From: Azovibrio restrictus
Lineage (GTDB): Bacteria > Bacteroidota > Bacteroidia > Chitinophagales > Chitinophagaceae
Assembly: GCA_029255605.1 (NCBI GenBank)
Contig: JANLJF010000016.1
Span: 1 to 64,000 of the forward strand
Length of the DNA stretch: 64,000 nucleotides
Direction: 5' to 3'
Part shown: piece after piece, positions 17,410 through 25,615 of the stretch
Layout of the letters: every line of letters begins with the position of its first letter
Numbering within the stretch: position 1 is the first letter of the stretch
Program-made: the position numbers and the translations under genes
Notes under the pieces: model-generated
Databases searched by the model: none
The model's input: the letters and a program-made list of their open reading frames with translations, nothing else
Told to the model about the DNA's origin: nothing

Positions 17410-18237
17410 TTAGGCCTTCGCTGCTTTTTCCATTTCTTCGATGATGGCCTGGCTAACACCTGTGTTGGAGAAGCCACCATCGTGGAAGAGGTTCTGCATC
17501 GTTACCATCTTTGTATAATCGCTGAAGAGGCTCAGGCAGTAGTCTGCACATTGCTCACCGGTAGCATTGCCCAATGGAGACATTTTATCGGCATAAGTAA
17601 AGAAAGCATCGAAGCCTGATACGCCCGAACCGGCCGTAGTGATGGTAGGCGATTGTGAAATGGTATTGACACGTACCTTTTTAGCAAAGCCGTAGTGGTA
17701 GCCAAAGCTGCGTGCTATACTTTCCATCAGGGCTTTAGCCTCGGCCATATCGTTGTAGCCGGGGAAGGTGCGCTGCGCCGCTATGTAGGTAAGGGCTACT
17801 ACAGAGCCCCATTCTTTTATAGCATCCAGCTTCATAGCGCTTTGCAGCACTTTGTGCAGGGAGAGTGCAGATATATCCAGTGTTTTCAGGAAGTTATCAT
17901 AATTGGTATCTGTATAAGGTATCGCCTTGCGCACATTGGGTGACATGCCAATAGAGTGCAGGATGAAATCTACCTTACCACCAAAATGTTCCATGCTTTT
18001 TTGCAGTAGGTTTTCCAGGTCGGTTACAGATGTGGCATCGGCAGGTATCACAGGGGCATTATTACAAAGTTTTGCCAGTTCATTTATCTTTCCCATACGC
18101 ATAGCGATGGGGGCATTGGTCAGCACGATTTCAGCGCCTTCCTCAACAGCACGCAGGGCTGTTTTCCATGCTATAGAACGCTCGTCGAGCGCGCCGAAGA
18201 TGATGCCTTTCTTTCCTTGTAACAATTGATGAGCCAT
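17410..18237 (-). CDS. fabI: Enoyl-[acyl-carrier-protein] reductase (NADH), FabI
   Basis: The 275-residue enzyme makes the last reduction of each fatty-acid elongation cycle. It shows the FabI version of the short-chain dehydrogenase fold: an N-terminal nucleotide loop with I-I-F-G-A (the GxxxxxSIA type), the active-site pair Tyr161 and Lys168 (Y-x6-K) and the S-I-G-M segment near residue 95. The spacing and the substrate loop with T-A-G-S-G after the active site identify FabI rather than FabL or FabV. It sits between the PorE-like gene (93-base gap) and porQ (32-base gap), an unusual place for a fatty-acid gene. Confidence 0.95.
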   Translation of the reverse strand: MAHQLLQGKKGIIFGALDERSIAWKTALRAVEEGAEIVLTNAPIAMRMGKINELAKLCNNAPVIPADATSVTDLENLLQKSMEHFGGKVDFILHSIGMSPNVRKAIPYTDTNYDNFLKTLDISALSLHKVLQSAMKLDAIKEWGSVVALTYIAAQRTFPGYNDMAEAKALMESIARSFGYHYGFAKKVRVNTISQSPTITTAGSGVSGFDAFFTYADKMSPLGNATGEQCADYCLSLFSDYTKMVTMQNLFHDGGFSNTGVSQAIIEEMEKAAKA

Positions 18238-18330
18238 ATATTTGATAATTCAGTTTATTGCAGGGTAAAAGTAGAAAAAAACAGTGAAGCTGGCGCAGTA
18301 TAATCTATGCTAATAAAGCGGTATATGTAC

Positions 18331-20226
18331 TCAGCGCCTTATGATGATCTCTACCCTGCGGTTGAGGTTGCGGTCTTCATCCGTTTCATTGGGGGCCACG
18401 GGGTTGGCTTCTCCCCAGCCACGTGCTTCTATCATTACAGGGTCTATACCCAGTGTGCTTATTTCGCTGCCTACAAGGCCGGCGCGCAGGTACGACAGCT
18501 CTTCATTCAGCATCGGGTTGCCTGAGTTATCGGTGTAGCCATTTACCATCACTATAATATCCTTCTGGTCGAGCCAGGGCGACAGGATGTTTTGTATCGC
18601 TGCTTTTGCAGAATCGTCCAGGTTTTTGCTATTGATAGGGAAATGAATGGTACCTATTAATGTATCATATATGGGTTTCTGGTAGCCCTGCGGCAATAGT
18701 GCTATGTCGTAGCTCAGCTTCTCAATATTCTCTTTGCCTGTAAGGTCTATGTTGCCGGTTATTTCACTATAGCCGATGCGGTCGGCAGCATAAGTATAGT
18801 TGTAACCCGCAGGCAGTGTTATCATATAGCTGCCATCACCCCTGTTGGATACATAATGATATGCGGGGGTATTGGTCTTAGGGTCATTAATATAAATGCT
18901 GGTATATGTTAGTCTTTCGCGGCTGATGCTATCTACAGAATAGCCCTTGATGATAGCCACCGGTACGGGCTGTAACTGGCGCGGCAGGCGGGTTTCATAG
19001 ATATCAAAATTGCCCCCGGCACTATCCCTGTCGGATGCCAGGTAAGCACGCTGGCCATCTATGGTTACGCATATGCTGTTCTCATCAGCAGCAGTATTAA
19101 TAGGGTAGCCCATATTCTGGGGGCTGCCCCATGTAGTGTCATTGATACGTCGACTGTAGTACAAGTCGATACCACCCATGCCGGGGTGGCCATTGCTGGC
19201 AAAGTAAAGTGTATTGTTATCTATATGGATGAACGGTGCCGTTTCATCGCCCGGCGTATTCACCTCCGACCCCAGGTTGCGTGGCGCCTGCCACAGGCCA
19301 TTCTCAAACTTCGACATCCAGATGTCCATTCCCCCAAAGCCACCTTCGCGGTTGCTTACATAATACAGTTCCCTATTATCGGGCGATAGGCAGGGCATGC
19401 CTTCATAGGCCGGTGTATTGATGGTAGCACCAAAAGTTTCCGGCTGGCTCCAGATGCTATCGGCGGTGTAGGCCATATACAAATCGCAGCCACCCTGGTC
19501 CCAGCCATTTTCGCTGCGGTTATCGCAACGCATGAAGAACAGGTAATGGCCATCGCCCGAAATGGTTTGTGCCGATTCGTGGTGCAGTGTATTAGGCGGA
19601 GACCCCATATTGCGGGCGGTAAACCATCCGCCACAGCTATCTACGTGCGATGTATAGAAATCATCATCAATCCCATTCAGCCGGCGGGTGAAGAAAAGAT
19701 TGAGCGTATCTGCCGTAAGGCATGGGTGCATTTCAGGTTCCGGGGTATTGATGCGGATGCCCATATTGCGTGGCGTATCGGGCAGCGGTTGCGCCAGTGC
19801 CTGCCGCATGAAATAGGCCTGTTCGCGCAGCAATGCCCAACTGTTACGCTCCTTTACAGTGCCAAAGCTATTGATGATCTGCAGGGCTACATTGGGTTCA
19901 TAATTTGATAAATAGCTTTTGGCCAATGGCAATGCAAATAACTTAGCCCCGTTCCGGCAATTGTTGGATGCATCTTTAAATACCTGCACGGCCAGTGCAT
20001 ATTTATGATCGCGGAAATACCATTCGCCCAGTGCACTGTAGGCCTCGGCAAAGGTTTTATCCTGCCGTATAGCATCGGTCATGTGCGCTATAGCTTTTGC
20101 CTTGTCTTTTTTCAGCATGAAGCTCATAGCCTTTTCATAGCTTTTCTGGGCAGCATCATTTAGCTGCCCGTACATAGGCAATGCATTCAAAATGAAACAT
20201 AAAAAAGCAATATATTTCAAGCGCAT
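18331..20226 (-). CDS. OmpA-family protein with TPR, PD40 propeller and carboxypeptidase-like domain (PorE-like)
   Basis: From ATG 20226 the product has 631 residues. A signal peptide (cleavage near MYG-Q) is followed by TPR-like helices (about 25-150), several PD40/WD40-like blades each with S-P-D/D-N-x-x-L-Y-F or similar, a carboxypeptidase regulatory-like domain (about 430-500), and a C-terminal OmpA peptidoglycan-binding domain with the G-Y-T-D-N-S-G motif and R-R-V-E-I. This is the domain order of PorE (P. gingivalis PG1058), which tethers the T9SS to peptidoglycan, although no lipobox cysteine is present. Bacteroidota have several paralogues, so I call it PorE-like. The open frame upstream to 20982 runs across the divergent DUF2130 gene and is not real coding. 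Confidence 0.85.
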   Translation of the reverse strand: MRLKYIAFLCFILNALPMYGQLNDAAQKSYEKAMSFMLKKDKAKAIAHMTDAIRQDKTFAEAYSALGEWYFRDHKYALAVQVFKDASNNCRNGAKLFALPLAKSYLSNYEPNVALQIINSFGTVKERNSWALLREQAYFMRQALAQPLPDTPRNMGIRINTPEPEMHPCLTADTLNLFFTRRLNGIDDDFYTSHVDSCGGWFTARNMGSPPNTLHHESAQTISGDGHYLFFMRCDNRSENGWDQGGCDLYMAYTADSIWSQPETFGATINTPAYEGMPCLSPDNRELYYVSNREGGFGGMDIWMSKFENGLWQAPRNLGSEVNTPGDETAPFIHIDNNTLYFASNGHPGMGGIDLYYSRRINDTTWGSPQNMGYPINTAADENSICVTIDGQRAYLASDRDSAGGNFDIYETRLPRQLQPVPVAIIKGYSVDSISRERLTYTSIYINDPKTNTPAYHYVSNRGDGSYMITLPAGYNYTYAADRIGYSEITGNIDLTGKENIEKLSYDIALLPQGYQKPIYDTLIGTIHFPINSKNLDDSAKAAIQNILSPWLDQKDIIVMVNGYTDNSGNPMLNEELSYLRAGLVGSEISTLGIDPVMIEARGWGEANPVAPNETDEDRNLNRRVEIIIRR

Positions 20227-20311
20227 GGGGACTGAAAAGTACATAAAAATAATAAAGCGAACCGATGCTACATAAATCCGAACTTCGTATTTTCCAAGGC
20301 AGAGATAAAGT

Positions 20312-21496
20312 ATGAATACAACGATAATATGTCCTAACTGCGCGCACGAGTTTGAGCCGAACGATGCCATACGCGACGAGGTAGAAAAAAAACTACGCTC
20401 GCAGATGGTGGAGTGGCAGCGTAAAAAGGAAGACGAGTTTAAGCGGAAAGAGGCTGAGCAGGTTGCGCAGATGGAGCAACACATCCGCAAGCAGGTGGCG
20501 GGCGATTTTGAAGTGCAGATGAAACTACTGCAGCAATCGAATGCGGAGAATGAATATAAGCTGAAAGCCGCCCGCGAAAAAGAACTGGAATTTATAAAGA
20601 AAGAACAGGAGATCATCAGCAAGGAAAAAGAGCTGGACCTGAAGCTGCAGCAGATGTTGCTGGACGAACGAGTGCGCCTTACCGAAACCATACGCAGGGA
20701 AGAAGATGAGCGTAATAAGCTGAAAGACCATGAGCACCAGCTAAAACTGAAAGAACTGGAAAAGCAACTGGAAGACCAGAAAAAGCTGACCGACGAAATG
20801 CGCCGTAAGCAGGAGCAAGGCTCTATGCAGCTACAGGGTGAGGTGCAGGAACTGATACTGGAAGATATGCTGCGTGGTTCCTTTCCGTTTGATATGGTGA
20901 ACGAAGTGGGGAAAGGGGTGCGTGGTGCCGACTGTATACAAACGGTGCGCAACAGCTTTGGGCAGGAATGTGGAAAGATCATTTATGAAAGTAAACGCAC
21001 CACCAACTTTGGCGGCGACTGGATAGAAAAGCTGAAAGCCGATATGCGCAGCCAGGGTGCTGATGTTGCCGTGCTGGTGACGCAGGCCATGCCGAAAGAT
21101 ATGGATTGCTTCGGGGAGAAGGACGGTGTGTGGGTGTGCACCTTCAGCGAAGTGCGCGCGCTGACCACGGTGCTGCGCGACCTTATCATACGTGTATATA
21201 ATGCATCGAAAAGCCAGGAGAATAAGGGCGATAAGATGACGCTGCTATACAACTACCTTACCAGCAGCGAATTTTCGGAACAATGGAGTGCGATACGTGA
21301 GGGCTTCCTGTCTATGCGCATGTCGATAGTGAAAGAGCGTGAGCAGATGGAAAAGCTATGGAAGGCGCGTGAGAAACAACTGGAGAAAGCATTGCTGAAT
21401 GCAGCTAATATCAAAGGCTCCATAGAAGGTATATCGGGCATGGACCAGATAAACCTGAACCTGATATCGGATAACGACAGTTACTTGCTGGACTAG
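20312..21496 (+). CDS. DUF2130 coiled-coil protein, possible nuclease-like fold
   Basis: The 394-residue protein begins with a possible zinc-binding C-P-N-C (7-10). A long charged coiled coil spans about 30-175, and the DUF2130 domain fills the rest. In that domain Asp207 (G-A-D) and Glu226-x-Lys228 (Y-E-S-K) are spaced like the catalytic D...ExK of restriction-endonuclease-like folds. A role in DNA or RNA processing is therefore possible but unproven; no function is established for the family to my knowledge. There is no signal peptide. The gene is divergent from the PorE-like gene, with an 85-base gap. Its double terminator overlaps the gene end. Confidence 0.85.
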   Translation: MNTTIICPNCAHEFEPNDAIRDEVEKKLRSQMVEWQRKKEDEFKRKEAEQVAQMEQHIRKQVAGDFEVQMKLLQQSNAENEYKLKAAREKELEFIKKEQEIISKEKELDLKLQQMLLDERVRLTETIRREEDERNKLKDHEHQLKLKELEKQLEDQKKLTDEMRRKQEQGSMQLQGEVQELILEDMLRGSFPFDMVNEVGKGVRGADCIQTVRNSFGQECGKIIYESKRTTNFGGDWIEKLKADMRSQGADVAVLVTQAMPKDMDCFGEKDGVWVCTFSEVRALTTVLRDLIIRVYNASKSQENKGDKMTLLYNYLTSSEFSEQWSAIREGFLSMRMSIVKEREQMEKLWKAREKQLEKALLNAANIKGSIEGISGMDQINLNLISDNDSYLLD

Positions 21497-21546
21497 TATT
21501 CAGCAAGTAAGGATATAAAAAAAGCCCCGCATTTGCGGGGCTTTTT
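21481..21546 (+). terminator. Double hairpin terminator after the DUF2130 gene
   Basis: The first hairpin is a perfect 10-bp stem (21481-21490 with 21501-21510) that overlaps the stop codon. The second has a 12-bp stem (21519-21530 with 21535-21546), a 4-base loop, and flanking A and T runs, so it may also end the minus-strand gene finishing at 21566. Confidence 0.85.
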
Positions 21547-21565
21547 ATTAAAGCATAATGTTGTG

Positions 21566-23275
21566 TTATTGTAATACTACCTGTTTTGCAACGCGGCTGC
21601 CATCGGCAGTTTGCAGTGATATGTGGTAGGTGCCCTTAGGCAGGGCCGACATATCGAGTGTTGTATTTACAGTGCCATTTACCGCAGTAGCTTCTTTAAC
21701 TGCTACTAATGTGCCCAGCATGTTGTAGCATTTGATATTAGCGTTAGCTGTTTTGATGCCATTAACTTTAATGTTTACCAAACCGGTAGATGGGTTAGGG
21801 AAAACATCAAGCGATTGCGTATTGGCAACACCATTTACGCCCACACTGAAATACTGGAAAGTAGAAATATCTGAGCAAGTAGAAATAGAACCCGTTACGC
21901 TGTAAATACCTTCTTGTGTTGGTATCAAAGTATCGTCTTCAGCACCAGGTATTTCTACGTTGTTGAAGCGCCATACATATTTATCGCAAGGCGTGCCGGA
22001 TGCATAGAGTGTGTCGCCCCATTGTTTAATAGCTATGCGCACGGCATCTACCACAAATACTTCTTTGCTGAAAGACCTTGGGCCTGATGTTAAACCCTGG
22101 TCGCAATGCAGTGTAACGGTTTGCAGGCCTTTTTTATTCATGGTTTGAGAGAAACCGTTATTGGCCAGTGCTGTCTGCGAATTGGCAGGCAGTGAGTATA
22201 TGTTGTTGTACCTGTAGATGCAGGTATCTCCATAGCTGGAACCAAACATGTACAGTTGGTTGTTATGCCATAAAGTAGAAGTAAATGCTATTTTGCTGCC
22301 GTCAATGCTGAATTTGCCAAGGTCGGTAGCCGTTGGTGTATTGGTAATACCATTTTTGAATGATACTTTGGTTACCCTGCTGCTTTCATTAGTTATCAAA
22401 GCATACAGGTCATTTTCATCGGCTATGATGCTGATAGCGCGCGGGTTGAACAGCCTGTTATTAGGGTTGCCCAATGATATAGCTGCAGGGCTGTTGTTTT
22501 TCAGGTTTGTGCTGAAGCTGAAACGTGTAAGGTTACCATTTCCAAGGTTTACAACCAGCATATACCATGCACCATTATCATTAAACAGCGAAAAATTTAC
22601 CGGGGCATTTACTGCACCGAAAGTGCTGATAGTGGTCATAGTAGGCACGTTGGTAAGTGAGTTACCAAAGTCGAGCCGGGCAATATTGTTGCCACCAAAC
22701 CCAAACCTGTTTGCTACGAAGCCCAGCCATTCACTGTTGAATTTCACCAGTGTTATCTGGTAGCCATAAGCCAGGGGAGAGGTTACTACTGTAGCCGTTG
22801 GTGTATTGGTCAGTGAGCTGCCAAAGTTCAGGCGTATCAACCTTTTATTGCGGGTAATGAAGCCATACCAGCTACCGCCGTCCTGCGCTATATCCAGGCC
22901 TATGCAGCTATCGCCCAGTACGCCGCCCAAGTCGCCCAGGTTAGTAGTAGAAGGTGTAGAAGTAGGGTTTGAACCGAAATCCATGCGTATCAATTCGCCA
23001 TCATTTTCTACCACAAAGCCATAATAGTTACCTGCTTCCGGCTTAATGACCATACCACGTGGCTGCTCCAGGTCGCCTTTCTGCAACACTTTTGTAGCAC
23101 TCATACCCATAGTGCTGGTATAGATGGTATCCGGTGCCCAGGCATAAGTCTTGGCATTATATGAAGTGGTAAAGTTAACAGGCGTACCCAGGCACACCGT
23201 GTCGGGGCCATTTATCTGGGCATTTGCAACCGTTCCACACAATATCAAAAGAAATGCTAAGTATAGTTTTTGCAT
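21566..23275 (-). CDS. Secreted T9SS cargo protein with propeller-like repeats
   Basis: From ATG 23275 the 569-residue product has a signal peptide (cleavage near ANA-Q), an N-terminal Ig/PKD-like segment with G-P-D-T-V-C-L-G, and then five or so repeats of 50-60 residues. Each repeat has an aromatic-G pair (W-Y-G-F or Y-Y-G-F) and a phrase of the type F-G-x-x-L-T-N-T-P-T-A-T. A C-terminal type A sorting domain starts at V-F-P-N-P-S-T and ends in K-Q-V-V-L-Q. It is therefore secreted through the T9SS. The repeats look like propeller blades used for binding, not catalysis. The ligand is unknown. An ATG at 23299 would add eight residues before the signal peptide. Confidence 0.85.
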   Translation of the reverse strand: MQKLYLAFLLILCGTVANAQINGPDTVCLGTPVNFTTSYNAKTYAWAPDTIYTSTMGMSATKVLQKGDLEQPRGMVIKPEAGNYYGFVVENDGELIRMDFGSNPTSTPSTTNLGDLGGVLGDSCIGLDIAQDGGSWYGFITRNKRLIRLNFGSSLTNTPTATVVTSPLAYGYQITLVKFNSEWLGFVANRFGFGGNNIARLDFGNSLTNVPTMTTISTFGAVNAPVNFSLFNDNGAWYMLVVNLGNGNLTRFSFSTNLKNNSPAAISLGNPNNRLFNPRAISIIADENDLYALITNESSRVTKVSFKNGITNTPTATDLGKFSIDGSKIAFTSTLWHNNQLYMFGSSYGDTCIYRYNNIYSLPANSQTALANNGFSQTMNKKGLQTVTLHCDQGLTSGPRSFSKEVFVVDAVRIAIKQWGDTLYASGTPCDKYVWRFNNVEIPGAEDDTLIPTQEGIYSVTGSISTCSDISTFQYFSVGVNGVANTQSLDVFPNPSTGLVNIKVNGIKTANANIKCYNMLGTLVAVKEATAVNGTVNTTLDMSALPKGTYHISLQTADGSRVAKQVVLQ

Positions 23276-23316
23276 ATCGGGACTAATTTTTAGGTACATG
23301 AAAGTAATGTTATTTC

Positions 23317-24297
23317 TTAATATAAGAAAGGATTTTGCGCCGTTTTCTTAAAGTCGGCCCACATTTCCTGTACAATTTCGGCTGCGGGTTTTATATCCTT
23401 TATTATACTGCTTACCTGGCCTATTTCCAGTTCACCTTCCTGCAGGTCTCCTTCAAACATGCCTTTCTTTGCCCTGCCGCGCCCCAGCAGCAGTTCCAGC
23501 GCGGTTTTATCAGCCCCAGCTTCTTCTGCGGCTATTACTTTTTTGTAAAAGTCATTTTTAATAAGGCGTACGGGTGTCAGTTCTTTCAGGGTCAGCACGG
23601 TATCTCCCTCGCCGGCGGCTACTATCGCTTCCTTAAATGCCATATGGCTCGATGCCTCGGGCGTGCATACAAAACGGCTGCCTACCTGTACGGCTTCAGC
23701 GCCCAAGGCCATTATGCTATACATAGTTCGGCCACTGCCGATGCCACCTGCTGCTATCAGCGGTATGCTGATGGCTTCGCGAACGGCAGGGATAAGGCAA
23801 AGCGTGGTTGTTTCTTCCCGGCCATTGTGCCCACCGGCTTCAAAGCCTTCGGCCACTACGGCATCTACACCGGCCTCCTCGCATTTGCGAGCAAATTTGG
23901 CACTGGATACCACATGCACTACCGTAATGCCGTTTTCTTTTAGCTTGCCCGTCCACGTTTTAGGGTTGCCGGCCGATGTGAAAACGATGGGTACTTTTTC
24001 TTCCAGTATGATGGCAATGTGCTTGTCGATATCGGGGTATAGCAACGGCAGGTTTACCGCAAATGGCTTGTCTGTAGCCTGCTTGCATTTTTGTATATGC
24101 TCGCGCAATACATCGGGGTACATGCTACCTGCGCCTATGATGCCGAGTCCGCCTGCATTGCTCACGGCTGCTGCCAGCCGCCAGCCCGATGCCCATATCA
24201 TACCCGCTTGTATGATGGGGTACCGGATGCCGAAAAGTTGTGTTATCCTGTTATTGAATGCCTGCTGGCCTTCTGTAAATTTTCCTTCGAAAAGCAT
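23317..24297 (-). CDS. Nitronate monooxygenase / FMN-dependent enoyl reductase-like protein
   Basis: The 326-residue protein is a flavin (FMN) TIM barrel of the nitronate monooxygenase (2-nitropropane dioxygenase) superfamily, which also includes FabK. Visible motifs: P-I-I-Q-A-G-M near the start, N-A-G-G-L-G, the active-site G-G-H-N-G loop, and the phosphate-binding A-A-G-G-I-G-S-G and E-A-V-Q-V-G-S-R-F. It oxidises alkyl nitronates or reduces enoyl thioesters; sequence alone does not separate these well. The window also encodes a typical FabI, so a FabK role is not needed and nitronate detoxification is favoured. Confidence 0.85.
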   Translation of the reverse strand: MLFEGKFTEGQQAFNNRITQLFGIRYPIIQAGMIWASGWRLAAAVSNAGGLGIIGAGSMYPDVLREHIQKCKQATDKPFAVNLPLLYPDIDKHIAIILEEKVPIVFTSAGNPKTWTGKLKENGITVVHVVSSAKFARKCEEAGVDAVVAEGFEAGGHNGREETTTLCLIPAVREAISIPLIAAGGIGSGRTMYSIMALGAEAVQVGSRFVCTPEASSHMAFKEAIVAAGEGDTVLTLKELTPVRLIKNDFYKKVIAAEEAGADKTALELLLGRGRAKKGMFEGDLQEGELEIGQVSSIIKDIKPAAEIVQEMWADFKKTAQNPFLY

Positions 24298-24319
24298 TGC
24301 TTAAGATGGGGAAATATGA

Positions 24320-25558
24320 TTAAGATTTTTTCTTGTAGAACAGTGTATTGGCATTTTCCGGAGCAAAAACCGTAGCTGCTGTTTCCTGCAGGAAGGCTGC
24401 GGTAACGGCGTTGTATTTATCCCATTCGGTATTGATGAGGGCGGCATCGCCCAGCAACTCATAAAATGCCAGGTTGTTGGCGCGCGATAACAGGGTCATA
24501 TCTTCGAAAGTGATCATGGCCTCTATCTTGTTCTTTGCTTTTGCCAGTTCCTCTTCTGTTACGCCGCCGCTTACCAGCTTAGCTATTTCAGCATCTACAG
24601 CGGCATTGGCTTGTTCCAGTGTATTGCCCTCCACTATTTTGCCTTCTATTACCAGCAGCCCGGGGTCGGTGCTGCCGGTGTGGTAGCAACTGATATTGCT
24701 GAACAGTTGTTGCTCTTTCACCAACCTTTGATACAAGCGCGATGAAAAACCATTACCCATTATCTCGGTTATCAGGTCGGCGGCATAGTATCCGGGCGAC
24801 ATGCGGCCTTCCATATGCCATGCTTTGTACAGGGCATCCAGCGGCACATCTGCCTCCTGCACTTTCATCCTGGCTTGTGTTTGCTTCGGTTCTGCCGGTA
24901 AAGAACGGTTATACTTTTCGCCTGCAGGTATGCCACCAAACCATTTTTCGGCCAGTTGCTTTACTTGTTCGGTCGTTACATTGCCGGCTATACACAGTAC
25001 GGCATTAACGGGCCGGTAGTGTTTGTAAAAGAAAGCCTTTACATCATCCAGTTGCGCTTCCTCAATATGTTTTAGTTCCTTACCTATCGTCATCCAGCGA
25101 TAGGGGTGCGTAGTATAGGCCAAGGCGCGCAGGTGTTCCCAGGTATCGCCATAGGGTTTGTTGATGTAATGCTCTTTGAACTCTTCGCATACTACTTTGC
25201 GCTGCACATCCAGGCTTTTTTCACTGAAGGCCAGCGCATTCATACGGTCGCTTTCTAGCCAGAATGCCGTTTCGATATTGGCCAGTGGCAATTGTATGTA
25301 ATAGTTGGTTATGTCGTTAGTAGTGTACGCATTATTCTCACCGCCTGCCATCTGCAGGGGTTCATCATATTCGGGAATATTTTCAGAGCCACCAAACATC
25401 AAATGTTCAAACAGGTGGGCAAAGCCGGTGCGTTCGGGGCTTTCATCCCTTGCGCCTACATCATACAGCACATTTACAGCTACCATAGGGGTAGTGTCGT
25501 CTTTGTGTACCAATACACGTAATCCATTATCCAGCGTAAATCGTTCGAAGTGCAACAT
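24320..25558 (-). CDS. M16-family zinc metalloprotease (pitrilysin/insulinase-like)
   Basis: The 412-residue protein has the inverted zinc motif H48-x-x-E51-H52 (A-H-L-F-E-H-L-M-F) near its N-terminus, with the glycine-rich G-G-S-E-N next, and the second M16 domain in the C-terminal half. It has no signal peptide, unlike many periplasmic M16 enzymes, so it should be cytoplasmic. A length around 410-430 matches the active subunit of two-chain M16 systems; the inactive partner gene (usually R/Y-containing) is not next to it. It lies 22 bases upstream of the nitronate monooxygenase-like gene on the same strand. Confidence 0.92.
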   Translation of the reverse strand: MLHFERFTLDNGLRVLVHKDDTTPMVAVNVLYDVGARDESPERTGFAHLFEHLMFGGSENIPEYDEPLQMAGGENNAYTTNDITNYYIQLPLANIETAFWLESDRMNALAFSEKSLDVQRKVVCEEFKEHYINKPYGDTWEHLRALAYTTHPYRWMTIGKELKHIEEAQLDDVKAFFYKHYRPVNAVLCIAGNVTTEQVKQLAEKWFGGIPAGEKYNRSLPAEPKQTQARMKVQEADVPLDALYKAWHMEGRMSPGYYAADLITEIMGNGFSSRLYQRLVKEQQLFSNISCYHTGSTDPGLLVIEGKIVEGNTLEQANAAVDAEIAKLVSGGVTEEELAKAKNKIEAMITFEDMTLLSRANNLAFYELLGDAALINTEWDKYNAVTAAFLQETAATVFAPENANTLFYKKKS

Positions 25559-25615
25559 GCGTCTATCAGAAAAACCTCAAAGTTAATGGTTTGGGGTTAT
25601 CGTTTATCAATGCTA

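Noticed and set aside
20227..20982. Upstream extension of the PorE-like reading frame
   Set aside because: The extension is Ser/Cys/Phe-rich and antisense to the DUF2130 gene; the signal peptide at 20226 marks the true start.
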